NCBI GenBank assembly: GCA_964623925.1
Contig: CAZUVT010000034.1
Location: 1 to 16,070 of the forward strand
Source: CATJXY01 sp964623925
GTDB lineage: Bacteria; Bacillota_I; Bacilli_A; Erysipelotrichales; Erysipelotrichaceae
Reading direction: 5' to 3'
Length of the DNA stretch: 16,070 bases
Made by a program: the position numbers and the translations under genes. Shown one piece after another: positions 1-6,577 of this stretch; within the stretch, counting starts at the first letter, position 1; every line of letters begins with the position of its first letter. The notes under the pieces are model-generated. The model made no database searches, was not told where the DNA came from, and saw only the letters and a program-made list of their open reading frames with translations.

Positions 1-414
1 ATTCAAGATTTTCTATTTATAAAAGAGAAAATGATTGACGAAAAATATATTGATGCGATTTTAGATTTATTACGAAACTATGTATTTGAAAATAAGATAA
101 GTACCACAAAAGATTTCTATTTCAAAGAGAAAGGTTATTTTAGCGATGAATTCACTAAAGATAAAAATGGACTTTTAAAATCAATCAATGCAGTCAGCGC
201 GGAACTTAGAAATGAAGAATTTTTAAAATTTTTAAAAGAAGTAAAAGAGAAACATCATCAAAGATTACTTAAATACTATGATTCCATTGGTGAACAGAAA
301 TATACCTATACAGGGGCATTTGATTTCAAATTATCTGCTGTTGCAAAAATACTGAGCATAGATAAAATGATTTTAGAAAATTCAAAATTCATTTTAAGTG
401 ATCTATTATCATAA
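1..414 (+). CDS. 5'-truncated hypothetical protein, possible DUF1911-like (PoNi-type) immunity protein
   Basis: The reading frame is open to the left edge, and the first ATG (31) has no convincing ribosome site, so the gene probably starts outside the window; 137 codons remain before TAA. The product is a soluble, lysine-rich, mostly helical protein with no signal peptide or membrane segment. Its last ~40 residues (YTGAFDFKLSAVAKIL, then SIDK and a SDLL end) resemble the C-terminal end of DUF1911/PoNe-immunity proteins, which typically read GYWxFExAAxAKILGLDD followed by YYPYDLV. That match is from memory and is partial: the aromatic YYPYD end is not conserved here. If right, the protein would protect against a polymorphic DNase-type toxin encoded to the left. 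Base composition is visibly more A/T-rich than the genes after 1084, which fits an acquired gene. The function remains tentative. Confidence 0.5.
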   Translation: MQDFLFIKEKMIDEKYIDAILDLLRNYVFENKISTTKDFYFKEKGYFSDEFTKDKNGLLKSINAVSAELRNEEFLKFLKEVKEKHHQRLLKYYDSIGEQKYTYTGAFDFKLSAVAKILSIDKMILENSKFILSDLLS

Positions 415-417
415 CTC

Positions 418-458
418 CACACTTCGTGTGCTGCTATCTCAAAAAGATGGTTTATAAT
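418..458 (+). promoter_or_regulatory. Possible promoter and palindrome before the XRE membrane regulator
   Basis: A perfect TATAAT lies at 453-458, 24 bases before the chosen start at 483. No good -35 hexamer is present at the right spacing. A short perfect palindrome, CACAC-TTC-GTGTG (418-430), sits where a -35 would be. It has no T-run after it, so it is not a terminator. It could be an operator for the repressor it precedes. This is inference from position only. Confidence 0.3.
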
Positions 459-482
459 AAATGCATGGAAAGGATGATTTTA

Positions 483-992
483 ATGAATCAGGAAAAACTT
501 GGCAATTTCATTGCCCAGCTTCGTAAAGAGAACCACATGACTCAAAAGCAATTGGCAGAAAAGTTAAATGTCACAGATCGTGCTGTCTCCAATTGGGAAA
601 ACGGAAGACGATTGCCGGATATCGGCACTATTGCTGCACTCTGTAAAGAATTAAATATTACAGTAAACGAATTTTTTTCCGGTGAGAGAATCGCTGCATC
701 TGATTTCAAAGAAAAAGCTGAAGAAAACCTGTTAACAGCGTTAAAAAACAGTACGTTCTCACTGAAAGAAAAAATCGAATTCTATAAGAAAAAATGGCTT
801 AAAGATCACTTCTCAAAAATCATGCTCAGCACCGTTTTTGAAATCATACTGCTAATGATCCTGATCAGACAAAAAATCGAAATATCTTTAATTGTTATCC
901 TTATCTGTCTGTCATCCTTTGTGCTATATATCCTCTTATATAATCAAATGATGAGATATGTTGAATACAATGCTTACAATAAATTAGATTGA
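483..992 (+). CDS. XRE-family regulator with C-terminal two-helix membrane anchor
   Basis: The protein has 169 residues. The start at 483 is chosen because AAAGGA lies 9 bases upstream; an in-frame ATG at 426 lacks a ribosome site and would add residues before the helix-turn-helix. Residues ~5-62 form a Cro/C1-type DNA-binding domain (LRKENHMTQKQLAEKLNV, then TDRAVSNWENGRRLPD). A charged linker (~75-115) is followed by two hydrophobic segments (~118-135 and ~138-158) ending in a polar tail. This layout is known in Firmicute proteins that hold an XRE repressor at the membrane, often near transporters. The downstream neighbour is an ABC exporter operon with its own promoter and regulator, so a shared role is possible but unproven. 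The target and signal cannot be read from sequence. Confidence 0.85.
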   Translation: MNQEKLGNFIAQLRKENHMTQKQLAEKLNVTDRAVSNWENGRRLPDIGTIAALCKELNITVNEFFSGERIAASDFKEKAEENLLTALKNSTFSLKEKIEFYKKKWLKDHFSKIMLSTVFEIILLMILIRQKIEISLIVILICLSSFVLYILLYNQMMRYVEYNAYNKLD

Positions 993-996
993 AGCT

Positions 997-1024
997 AGGA
1001 TTATCAGAAATGATAATCTTTTTA
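997..1024 (+). terminator. Rho-independent terminator after the XRE membrane regulator
   Basis: An 8-bp perfect stem GATTATCA/TGATAATC (999-1006 with 1011-1018), extended by a G-T and an A-T pair, closes a GAAA loop. It is followed by a T-run starting at 1019. It begins 5 bases after the stop codon. Confidence 0.85.
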
Positions 1025-1031
1025 ATTTGTG

Positions 1032-1069
1032 TTGACAAATGTTATATAGTGTTATAGTATATATATAAC
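1032..1069 (+). promoter_or_regulatory. Promoter and inverted-repeat operator of the GntR-ABC operon
   Basis: A perfect -35 TTGACA (1032-1037) is followed at 17 bp by TAGTAT (1055-1060), with an alternative TATAGT at 1053. Overlapping the -10 is an inverted repeat GTTATATA (1041-1048) and TATATAAC (1062-1069). A nested pair, GTTATA (1051-1056) and TATAAC (1064-1069), shares the right arm. YtrA-subfamily regulators typically bind long-spaced inverted repeats at their own promoter, so autorepression is the likely logic. The AGGAGG ribosome site follows at 1074-1079. Confidence 0.7.
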
Positions 1070-1083
1070 AGTTAGGAGGAATT

Positions 1084-1461
1084 ATGAAAATACTGATCAG
1101 TAACAGCAGCTCTGTCCCTATTTATGAACAGATAAAAAATGCAATTATCACACAGATCATGAATAACGAGCTGAAAGAAGACGAAGCCCTTCCTTCTATA
1201 AGATCTCTGGCCCAAGATATACGAATCAGTGTCATGACTATAAAAAAGGCCTATGATGAACTGGAACAGGAAGGATACATTATTACCCGCCATGGCAAAG
1301 GAAGCTTTGTTGCTCCAAAGAATACGGAACTGGCTAAGGAACAGGCAAGGAAAGACATCGAAGAGCATATTTCAAAGATCCTCTTGATTGCAGGAAAATT
1401 TGATATTGGCAAGGAAGAATTGCTGGATTTATTTAAATATTTTATGGAGGATGAATTGTAA
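1084..1461 (+). CDS. GntR-family (YtrA subfamily) transcriptional repressor
   Basis: This 125-residue protein starts 4 bases after a perfect AGGAGG. Residues ~10-75 are a GntR winged helix: VPIYEQIKNAI, then the PSIRSLAQDIRISVMTIKKA recognition region and the wing EGYIITRHGKGSFVA. Only ~45 residues follow, mostly helical, which is the short C-terminal dimerisation region of the YtrA subfamily rather than a ligand-binding FadR/HutC domain. Such repressors usually head operons for ABC exporters that respond to cell-wall antibiotics or peptides. The stop overlaps the start of the ATPase gene by one base (TAATG), so the two are translationally coupled. It probably binds the inverted repeat at 1041-1069. 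The inducer is unknown. Confidence 0.92.
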   Translation: MKILISNSSSVPIYEQIKNAIITQIMNNELKEDEALPSIRSLAQDIRISVMTIKKAYDELEQEGYIITRHGKGSFVAPKNTELAKEQARKDIEEHISKILLIAGKFDIGKEELLDLFKYFMEDEL

Positions 1462-2333
1462 TGACAAACGCAATAGAAATCAAAGACTTAGTAAAGAATT
1501 ATGATTCCAAATTTAAATTAGGCGAGATCAATTTAAATATCCCAAGCGGTATGATCATTGGATTGATTGGTGAAAACGGTGCAGGAAAAACAACTTTGAT
1601 CAAATCTATATTAAACATCCTGCATCCCAATAACGGATCTATCAAGATCTTTAATAAAGATTCCAAAAAAGAAGAGAACATGATCAAAGAAGAGGTCGGT
1701 GTTGTTTTAGATGATATGTTTTTCCCGGAAATCCTTTATGTAAAAGATATCCACTCCATCATGAAAGGAGTCTATAAAAACTGGGATTCAGAATTATTCT
1801 TCAACTATCTGAAAGAGTTTGATATTAATCTCAGTAAGCAGATCAAATCGCTTTCTAAAGGAATGAGAAAAAAATTAGAAATCGCAACTGCCCTTTCCCA
1901 TCATCCAAAGCTTCTTATTTTGGATGAACCGACCAGCGGATTAGACCCGGTAATCAGAAACGAAGTGTTGGAAATCTTTTTAAAGTTCATATCAGATGAG
2001 GAACATACCATTCTCTTATCTACACACATTACAAGCGACCTGGAACACATTGCCGATCGAATCATTTTTATTGATAAGGGAAAAATCATCTTAGAAGATA
2101 GCAGAGATAATATCATGGATGATTATGCACTCTTAAAATGTGATATTCAAGATTTCGAGAAAATTGAAAAAGAAGATATCCTTTCTTATATAAAGAATCG
2201 TTATGATTATACGATTCTTGTAAAAGACATCGAGAAAAAGAAAAGAAAATATGAAAACTGCGTCTTTGATAAGATCACTTTGGAAGATCTAATGGTTTTA
2301 ATGATAAAAGGAGAAAAAGTATGCTCGGATTAA
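1461..2333 (+). CDS. ABC transporter ATP-binding subunit (YtrB/BcrA-like exporter type)
   Basis: The protein has 290 residues. The cytoplasmic ATPase core is complete: Walker A GENGAGKT (37-44), a divergent signature LSKGM (131-135), Walker B LLILDEP (151-157), and the switch histidine H189 in LLSTH. The C-terminal ~90 residues are a lysine-rich accessory region without a recognised domain. A signature of LSKGM rather than LSGGQ is usual in ABC-2 type drug and peptide exporters. The gene overlaps the repressor upstream by 1 base and the permease downstream by 13 bases, so the three products are made together. It would energise efflux through a dimer of the downstream permease. The substrate cannot be inferred; antimicrobial peptide or cell-envelope antibiotic export is the family expectation. 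Confidence 0.92.
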   Translation: MTNAIEIKDLVKNYDSKFKLGEINLNIPSGMIIGLIGENGAGKTTLIKSILNILHPNNGSIKIFNKDSKKEENMIKEEVGVVLDDMFFPEILYVKDIHSIMKGVYKNWDSELFFNYLKEFDINLSKQIKSLSKGMRKKLEIATALSHHPKLLILDEPTSGLDPVIRNEVLEIFLKFISDEEHTILLSTHITSDLEHIADRIIFIDKGKIILEDSRDNIMDDYALLKCDIQDFEKIEKEDILSYIKNRYDYTILVKDIEKKKRKYENCVFDKITLEDLMVLMIKGEKVCSD

Positions 2334-2953
2334 TAAAAAAAGACTTGTTGATGACAAAAAGCAATTTTAAAACAATTTTAATTATCTTTGTTGTATACAT
2401 GCTCGTAGCAGCTAATGGCAATGGCAATTTTTCATTTATCCCTGCTTTTATAAGCATTATTGTCATGATGTCTACATTCAGCTATGATGAATACAACAAA
2501 ACCAATGCTTTTATCTCAACTATGCCAAACGGAAGGCAAAACGCAATCAAATCAAAATACATCACTACGCTTATCATTTTAGCTATTTCGGTGATTTTCT
2601 CAGTACTGCTCTCTGTCATCACGCAATTGGCAAACAACAGTTTAGATGCTGAAGAAATCGCATCAACATTGATCGGAAGCGCTGTCGCTGTGATTTTGAT
2701 TCAATCGGTCCTTTATCCTTTCATATTCAAATTCGGCGTTGAAAAAAGCAGAATCGGAATGTTTGTCGGTGCACTCATTTTCTCAGGAGGCATTTCACTT
2801 CTAATGAAAAGCGGAATATCGATTGAAGTTTCAAATGATTTCGTTCAATTTCTTGATCATTACTGGATGATTATCATTCCTCTAATGACGGTTATCATTC
2901 TCTTTATTTCCTATTCGATATCAAAATATCTGTATATGAAAAAAGAATTTTAA
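2321..2953 (+). CDS. ABC-2 type transporter permease (ABC2_membrane_5-like)
   Basis: The start at 2321 lies inside the end of the ATPase gene, behind AAGGAG. The 210-residue protein begins with a short amphipathic stretch (MLGLIKKDLLMTKSN) and has about six hydrophobic segments: ~17-33, ~38-52, ~82-102, ~115-135, ~145-160 and ~183-203. The loop after the second segment contains SYDEYNKTNAFISTMPNGRQ followed by SKYI, the pattern of the ABC2_membrane_5 family, where Y-D-E and the 'lP.sR..iv..KY' block are typical. Only one permease is encoded, so a homodimer with two ATPases is expected. A strong terminator follows 24 bases after the stop. Confidence 0.88.
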   Translation: MLGLIKKDLLMTKSNFKTILIIFVVYMLVAANGNGNFSFIPAFISIIVMMSTFSYDEYNKTNAFISTMPNGRQNAIKSKYITTLIILAISVIFSVLLSVITQLANNSLDAEEIASTLIGSAVAVILIQSVLYPFIFKFGVEKSRIGMFVGALIFSGGISLLMKSGISIEVSNDFVQFLDHYWMIIIPLMTVIILFISYSISKYLYMKKEF

Positions 2954-2977
2954 AAGCGATAATATCTATGATTTCAT

Positions 2978-3008
2978 AAGACGTCTTAGAGCATAAGACG
3001 TCTTTTTA
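2978..3008 (+). terminator. Strong terminator of the GntR-ABC operon
   Basis: An 11-bp perfect stem AAGACGTCTTA/TAAGACGTCTT (2978-2988 with 2994-3004) with loop GAGCA runs into TTTTT up to 3007. The stem arms each contain the palindrome AAGACGTCTT. Confidence 0.93.
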
Positions 3009-3021
3009 TAATTCCGAATGA

Positions 3022-3068
3022 ATTTATTCTGTATTAACTCTGCCTTTTCTAAATAGGCAGGAATAAAT
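3022..3068. repeat. Nested inverted repeats between convergent genes
   Basis: Outer arms ATTTATTC (3022-3029) and GAATAAAT (3061-3068) enclose inner arms CTGCC (3040-3044) and GGCAG (3056-3060), with a 10-base one-sided bulge. The structure lies between the plus-strand ABC operon terminator and the end of the minus-strand AraC gene. It has no good T-run for either direction, so it may be a weak terminator of the AraC gene or an mRNA-end structure. Confidence 0.4.
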
Positions 3069-3092
3069 CGTTTATAGAAAACTGTTATGCTT

Positions 3093-4064
3093 TTACAGTC
3101 TTTTTACCGGTCTGATATACTTCCAAAAACGATATGGATCATGGAAAAAATAGAAGACTCTGCCCTGTGTAGTATCCAGGCAATATCCAGATGCGCTGTA
3201 ATCAAAATGATGCATTGCCTCTTCAATTTTCTGCTCAACACTCTGATTTTGCGTCTGATAGTCAAAGGCTCCGTGTTCAAATACGATATATTCCCCCTCT
3301 AAAACATCCATTATCTGCATTTGCTCGGGAACTTCACCGCAATAATCAAAAGGAAGCCGTACGCCATAACTTTCCGCCAACGGAATCCCCCAACTACAAA
3401 TCCTGCCTTCAGGTTCATTGATAAATGCCATAATTTGCCCGCTCCCGCTGTTGATATCAAAACCCCCTGCATCATCCAGTTTTCCCGGTATGCTGTCAAG
3501 AAGTCCGCAGATCGTCTCACAATCCTGTCCAGGGATCAGACTCTGTTTTTGCCAAAATTCCCAATAACCCTTGCTCTCATAATTTCTGATGTGTAGATAC
3601 TTATGCGCCGGTATCGTTACAAAATATACCTTTACCTCACTGTTGGTATTTTCCAACCTTGTCTCTTTTGTATTGATTAAATAACAATCGAACGGTTTAA
3701 TGATAGAACGTAAAACAACCGGAACGGGATGATTGCGATATTCGCTGGGTGACATGCCATAGGCTTCCTTAAAAGAGTGAGAAAAGGCTTCATGAGAGGA
3801 AAAGCCGTAGTCCAATGCAATTTCTAAGATACTCTTTGAGCTATCCCTGATTTCCTTTAGAGCAAAAGCGAGCGTGCGATGACGCAGATAATCACGAAAA
3901 TGCATTCCGGAGATTTCTGTAAATTTTCGGGAAATATAGAATTCAGAATATCCCAATTTTTGCGCAAGAGAAGACAAAGTCACTCGCTCATCCATCTGAT
4001 TTTTTATACACTGATCTACTTCTTCCACGATTATCTGTACTAAACTATGCCATTCACTCATCAT
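3093..4064 (-). CDS. AraC-family regulator with GyrI-like effector-binding domain
   Basis: The start is set at the first ATG of an ATGATG pair (4062-4064), 5 bases after AAGGAG; a longer frame to 4136 has no ribosome site and its extra residues are not conserved-looking. The protein has 323 residues. Two AraC helix-turn-helix motifs occupy ~27-55 (VTLSSLAQKLGYSEFYISRK) and ~77-104 (SILEIALDYGFSSHEAFSHS), ending in the family signature YGMSPSEYR. Residues ~130-320 form an AraC-effector/GyrI-like (Rob, BmrR-type) ligand domain with the patterns GYWEFW, YGV and YCGEVPE, and a final FHDPYRFWKYIRP. Family members sense bulky, often cationic compounds. It is monocistronic. Its nearest upstream neighbour, vanZ, ends in a terminator, so this gene has its own promoter. 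Targets are unknown. Confidence 0.9.
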   Translation of the reverse strand: MMSEWHSLVQIIVEEVDQCIKNQMDERVTLSSLAQKLGYSEFYISRKFTEISGMHFRDYLRHRTLAFALKEIRDSSKSILEIALDYGFSSHEAFSHSFKEAYGMSPSEYRNHPVPVVLRSIIKPFDCYLINTKETRLENTNSEVKVYFVTIPAHKYLHIRNYESKGYWEFWQKQSLIPGQDCETICGLLDSIPGKLDDAGGFDINSGSGQIMAFINEPEGRICSWGIPLAESYGVRLPFDYCGEVPEQMQIMDVLEGEYIVFEHGAFDYQTQNQSVEQKIEEAMHHFDYSASGYCLDTTQGRVFYFFHDPYRFWKYIRPVKRL

Positions 4065-4092
4065 TTTATCTCCTTTTGATCGTTTTAAGTTA

Positions 4093-4136
4093 ATAATACA
4101 AAAGAAACAAAAATCTGTCTTGATTTCATTTGTCAA
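4093..4136 (-). promoter_or_regulatory. Putative promoter of the AraC regulator
   Basis: On the minus strand, TATTAT (4098-4093) lies 17 bp after AAGACA (4121-4116), a 4/6 match to TTGACA. A perfect TTGACA also occurs at 4136-4131, but nothing suitable lies 16-18 bp below it. The spacer 4137-4243 is A/T-rich, and I see no gene or structured RNA in it. Confidence 0.35.
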
Positions 4137-4243
4137 TTAAATGATTACTAAAGCATACCATCCAACTAAACAATATTCAATCCTCATTCAAGATATCGAT
4201 TTAATAAACATTTTATTTATTACATCTCACATGCCTATTCCAA

Positions 4244-4280
4244 TAAAAAAGTAAGAAATATTTTTTATCCTTTCTTACTT
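4244..4280 (-). terminator. Terminator after vanZ
   Basis: On the minus strand, AAGTAAGAAA (4280-4271) pairs perfectly with TTTCTTACTT (4258-4249) across a 12-base loop, then runs into T residues (4248-4244). It lies 15 bases after the vanZ stop, and it is the only terminator below the vanW promoter. Confidence 0.88.
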
Positions 4281-4294
4281 GATTTATTTTAATT

Positions 4295-4792
4295 TTATCG
4301 ATTTGCCAAACTTAGAAGCAGCGCTAAAGCTATTGCACAAAATTCAATGCTGAGTCCTATTGTATTGACTATTTGAATCGATCTTTCTTTAAACTTTTTT
4401 TCAATCAACTGAAACAAGCCAAGCCCAAGGATCACACCCATTGTGTTACTGAGCAGATCGGTGATATCACTTGCCCCCAAGGCAAATACAAGTTGTGCTG
4501 TTTCCAAACTTAAGCTCAAAAGAAATCCTGATCCGATCTTTTTCCATCCGGGCTTCTCCGGAAACAGGTATTGAAGATAAACCCCGCATGGGATAAACAC
4601 AAGCATATTGTAAATGATTTCTTTAATATATATTTCCCCATTGACAATTACCGATTGCGCAAAAGGAATCCAATTGATGCCTCGATAGTGCGGAATCAGG
4701 CTTGCATCGGTTGCCAGTTTGAATAAAACAAGCCACACCAATAAAATCAGATAAGTACATGCTACAAAAGCAGTCATTTTCTTCTTGTTCAT
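4295..4792 (-). CDS. vanZ: VanZ-family membrane protein
   Basis: The protein has 165 residues, matching the usual VanZ-family length. About four membrane segments are visible: ~8-27, ~60-77, ~88-106 and ~145-162. The VanZ-family core is recognisable: an N-terminal NWIPF segment, the block YNMLVFIPCGVYLQYLFP, then the membrane stretch SLSLETAQLVFALGASDITD with the conserved glutamate, and LLSNTMGVILG. VanZ of the vanA cluster gives low-level teicoplanin resistance by an incompletely known envelope effect; many Firmicute homologues are not linked to resistance. Here it shares a transcription unit with the GNAT and small-peptide genes, just downstream of a vanW-vanG-vanT-like set. No good ribosome site precedes the ATG (only GAGTAAAAAAGTT), suggesting translational coupling to the small gene upstream. 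Family assignment is firm; a resistance role is inferred. Confidence 0.85.
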   Translation of the reverse strand: MNKKKMTAFVACTYLILLVWLVLFKLATDASLIPHYRGINWIPFAQSVIVNGEIYIKEIIYNMLVFIPCGVYLQYLFPEKPGWKKIGSGFLLSLSLETAQLVFALGASDITDLLSNTMGVILGLGLFQLIEKKFKERSIQIVNTIGLSIEFCAIALALLLSLANR

Positions 4793-4826
4793 AACTTTTT
4801 TACTCAGTATCGAAGCATGAAATAAA

Positions 4827-4964
4827 TCAGCTTAATAATCCATGAAAAACGGCCCATCCGATCGAATGCCAATTTGTATAGCTGATCACCATCGCTAAGG
4901 CACTGCCGAACGAAATTCCTGTCTTTATGGTACTGTTCATCATTTTTGAATTCTTTTCTTTCAT
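4827..4964 (-). CDS. Small membrane peptide, apparently shortened by a frameshift
   Basis: The reading frame encodes 45 residues (MKEKNSKMMNSTIKTGISFG, then SALAMVISYTNWHSIGWAVF and HGLLS). An AAAGGAAA ribosome site lies about 9 bases before the ATG at 4964. It has a single hydrophobic core and the phrase GISFGSALAMVISY...HSIGWAVFHG. I remember similar short proteins in Firmicutes that continue after HG.L with a Trp/Tyr/Ile-rich end such as GWxYVIYxxxRY. In this gene TGA follows HGLLS, but the -1 frame directly continues as LIYFMLRY and stops at 4806-4804, which is what the missing end would look like. A one-base loss, a programmed slip or a sequence error are all possible. It lies 14 bases after the acetyltransferase gene. 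The function of the family is unknown to me. Confidence 0.75.
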   Translation of the reverse strand: MKEKNSKMMNSTIKTGISFGSALAMVISYTNWHSIGWAVFHGLLS

Positions 4965-4978
4965 GATTCTGTTTCCTT

Positions 4979-5383
4979 TCATCTTATTTTTTTCATCAAA
5001 AATAATTCTTCCGGCTCCTCATCCAAAATCATGGATCCACAATCGCGATATCCGTTTTTTCTATAAAAGAATTGTCCCTGTTCATTGGATTGAGTAGAAG
5101 TCAAGACTAGATCATACCCTTTCATTTTCATCTCTTTTTCCCAAAAAGAAACCAATTCAGTTCCTCTTTTCTGATTTCTGTATCCTTCTAAGATCACCAG
5201 CATATTCATAAATGGAATATGGTCCCAGAAAAGATTGAATCTCAGCCATCCTACAAAAACATCTTTTTCAAAATAAACAAGAACATGATGAGAAAGAATG
5301 CTTTGAAGCAATTCCTCTTCGGCAAGATGCCGATCCACTTCTTTTAAATATTGAAAATCACTCAATTCTGCATAACGTATCAT
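4979..5383 (-). CDS. GNAT-family N-acetyltransferase
   Basis: The 134-residue protein has the compact GNAT layout. An N-terminal strand-helix (MIRYAELSDFQYLKEVDRHL) is followed by central strands (VFVGWLRFNLFWDHIPFMNML) and then the acetyl-CoA loop region VILEGYRNQKRGTELVSFWE. This is a variant of the Q/R-x-x-G-x-G/A motif, with R-N-Q-K-R-G-T. The last part, FFYRKNGYRDCG, is the typical 'fY.k.GF' end. It starts after a weak AGGG site, about 17 bases below an extended -10 promoter, so it is the first gene of the GNAT-small peptide-vanZ unit. The substrate cannot be read from the sequence. A link to envelope or antibiotic modification is only suggested by the neighbours. Confidence 0.88.
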   Translation of the reverse strand: MIRYAELSDFQYLKEVDRHLAEEELLQSILSHHVLVYFEKDVFVGWLRFNLFWDHIPFMNMLVILEGYRNQKRGTELVSFWEKEMKMKGYDLVLTSTQSNEQGQFFYRKNGYRDCGSMILDEEPEELFLMKKIR

Positions 5384-5406
5384 AAACGATCCCTGCCCTT
5401 TAGTTT

Positions 5407-5415
5407 ATTATAGCA
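5407..5415 (-). promoter_or_regulatory. Extended -10 promoter for the GNAT-vanZ unit
   Basis: The minus strand reads TGCTATAAT (5415-5407), a perfect extended -10, with no recognisable -35 (TAATGG at 17 bp). It lies between the racemase stop and the acetyltransferase start. No terminator follows the racemase, so read-through from the vanW operon into this unit is also likely. Confidence 0.6.
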
Positions 5416-5447
5416 CGATCTGTGATTTTCCATTAATCAAATAAATC

Positions 5448-6563
5448 TTATATAAAAACGCGATCCAGTCTGCTGCCAAGCCGTCCCATGATTTCCACCG
5501 GAATTGAGCCGCAGGCTTCCGCAACATCGTAAATAGAAATCTCATTTTCATTTTGTTTGCCAATTAAAACTGCTTCATCAGCTATCTGAACTGATTCTGC
5601 AATTTCACTGACATCGACCATCAGCTGATCCATACAGATCCTGCCGACGATCGGACATGCTGTTCCGCGAATCAACACCTTGCCTTTCCCGCAAGAAAGA
5701 GAACGGGGAACTCCATCTACATAGCCAATCGAACAGGTTGCCAACACACTGTCCTTTTTAGCCTCGTATTGAAGATCATATCCCGCAACTTCTCCTTTTT
5801 TCAAAATATGAAGATCGGCCACTTGTGACTTCAATGAAAGGATCGGCCTTAATTCAGGCGCAATCGTTTCAGCATCTTTCCTTGCAGCCAATACACCATA
5901 CATGGCTGCTCCGATCCGAGCATAATCGTAATGGCACTGGGGAAACTGGAAAACGCTGTAACTGCTTTGAATGTGTGTTTTTTTCACATCAATGCCACTT
6001 GAAACCAGCTGCAGGATGACTTCATCAAACAGTTTTATCTGATTGTTTGCATATTCCGCATCCTTCTTCTTACTTAGATCATTGGCGCAGATATGACTGT
6101 AAATGCCTAAGATCTGCAGATTCTGACATTCGTAGATCTTTTTGATGTTTTCTATATTCTCTGCCCTTTCTCCCAATCGGTGCATTCCGGTATCGATTTT
6201 AATATGTACTTTGATCTTCAATTCGAATGAATCCAACAGCTGCGCATAATTCAAATCAACGACCGTCTGGATCAGATCATATTGATAAACCTCTTTTATC
6301 TGTTCGATCGGAGTATACCCCATGATCAGGATCTCTTTTTTAAACCCGCTTTTACGAAGTTGGATCCCTTCTTTCAGGCAGGCAACACAAAAGGCATGAA
6401 TATTCATTTTATCTAAAACTTCCGCTGTTTCAATGATTCCGCATCCATATCCGTCTGCTTTAATGGCTGCCATGATTTCACAGCCTCCCTGCATCCGATC
6501 TTGGATGATCTTGAGATTATGTCTCAAATCTGTTTTACTACACTCTATCCACGCTCTTTTCAT
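5448..6563 (-). CDS. alr: Alanine/serine racemase, soluble VanT-like form
   Basis: This 371-residue PLP fold-type III racemase starts after a perfect AGGAGG. It would make D-Ala or D-Ser in the cytoplasm. The PLP lysine is K35 in AAIKADGYG, the catalytic tyrosine is Y281 in SIGYVDG, and the substrate-carboxylate loop is CMDQ (310-313). The C-terminus reads SIPVEIMGRLGSRLDRVF. The RLGSRLDR end resembles VanT serine racemases rather than the RVPR end of housekeeping Alr. The residue aligning with Tyr354 of Geobacillus Alr, which is Asn in VanT, is Val356 here. The large N-terminal membrane domain of VanT is absent. The gene lies 14 bases downstream of the D-Ala-D-Ser ligase, which points to a D-Ser supply role. 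Specificity is unproven, and plain alanine racemase is the alternative. Confidence 0.88.
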   Translation of the reverse strand: MKRAWIECSKTDLRHNLKIIQDRMQGGCEIMAAIKADGYGCGIIETAEVLDKMNIHAFCVACLKEGIQLRKSGFKKEILIMGYTPIEQIKEVYQYDLIQTVVDLNYAQLLDSFELKIKVHIKIDTGMHRLGERAENIENIKKIYECQNLQILGIYSHICANDLSKKKDAEYANNQIKLFDEVILQLVSSGIDVKKTHIQSSYSVFQFPQCHYDYARIGAAMYGVLAARKDAETIAPELRPILSLKSQVADLHILKKGEVAGYDLQYEAKKDSVLATCSIGYVDGVPRSLSCGKGKVLIRGTACPIVGRICMDQLMVDVSEIAESVQIADEAVLIGKQNENEISIYDVAEACGSIPVEIMGRLGSRLDRVFI

Positions 6564-6577
6564 GATTCTCCTCCTAC

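Noticed and set aside
418..430. Hairpin CACAC-TTC-GTGTG as terminator of the first gene
   Set aside because: The stem is only 5 bp and is followed by CTGCTATC with no T-run; kept only as a possible operator.
426..482. N-terminal extension of the XRE membrane regulator
   Set aside because: No ribosome site precedes 426, whereas AAAGGA is well placed for 483, where the helix-turn-helix begins normally.
3087..3596. Plus-strand open frames opposite the AraC gene
   Set aside because: They have no family resemblance and no ribosome sites, and they lie fully antisense to a well-supported gene.
4065..4136. N-terminal extension of the AraC regulator
   Set aside because: The extra residues run through the promoter region and AAGGAG fits the ATG at 4064.
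6564..6577. Remnant of vanXY between ligase and racemase
   Set aside because: The gap is only 14 bases and holds the racemase ribosome site, with no leftover coding sequence.
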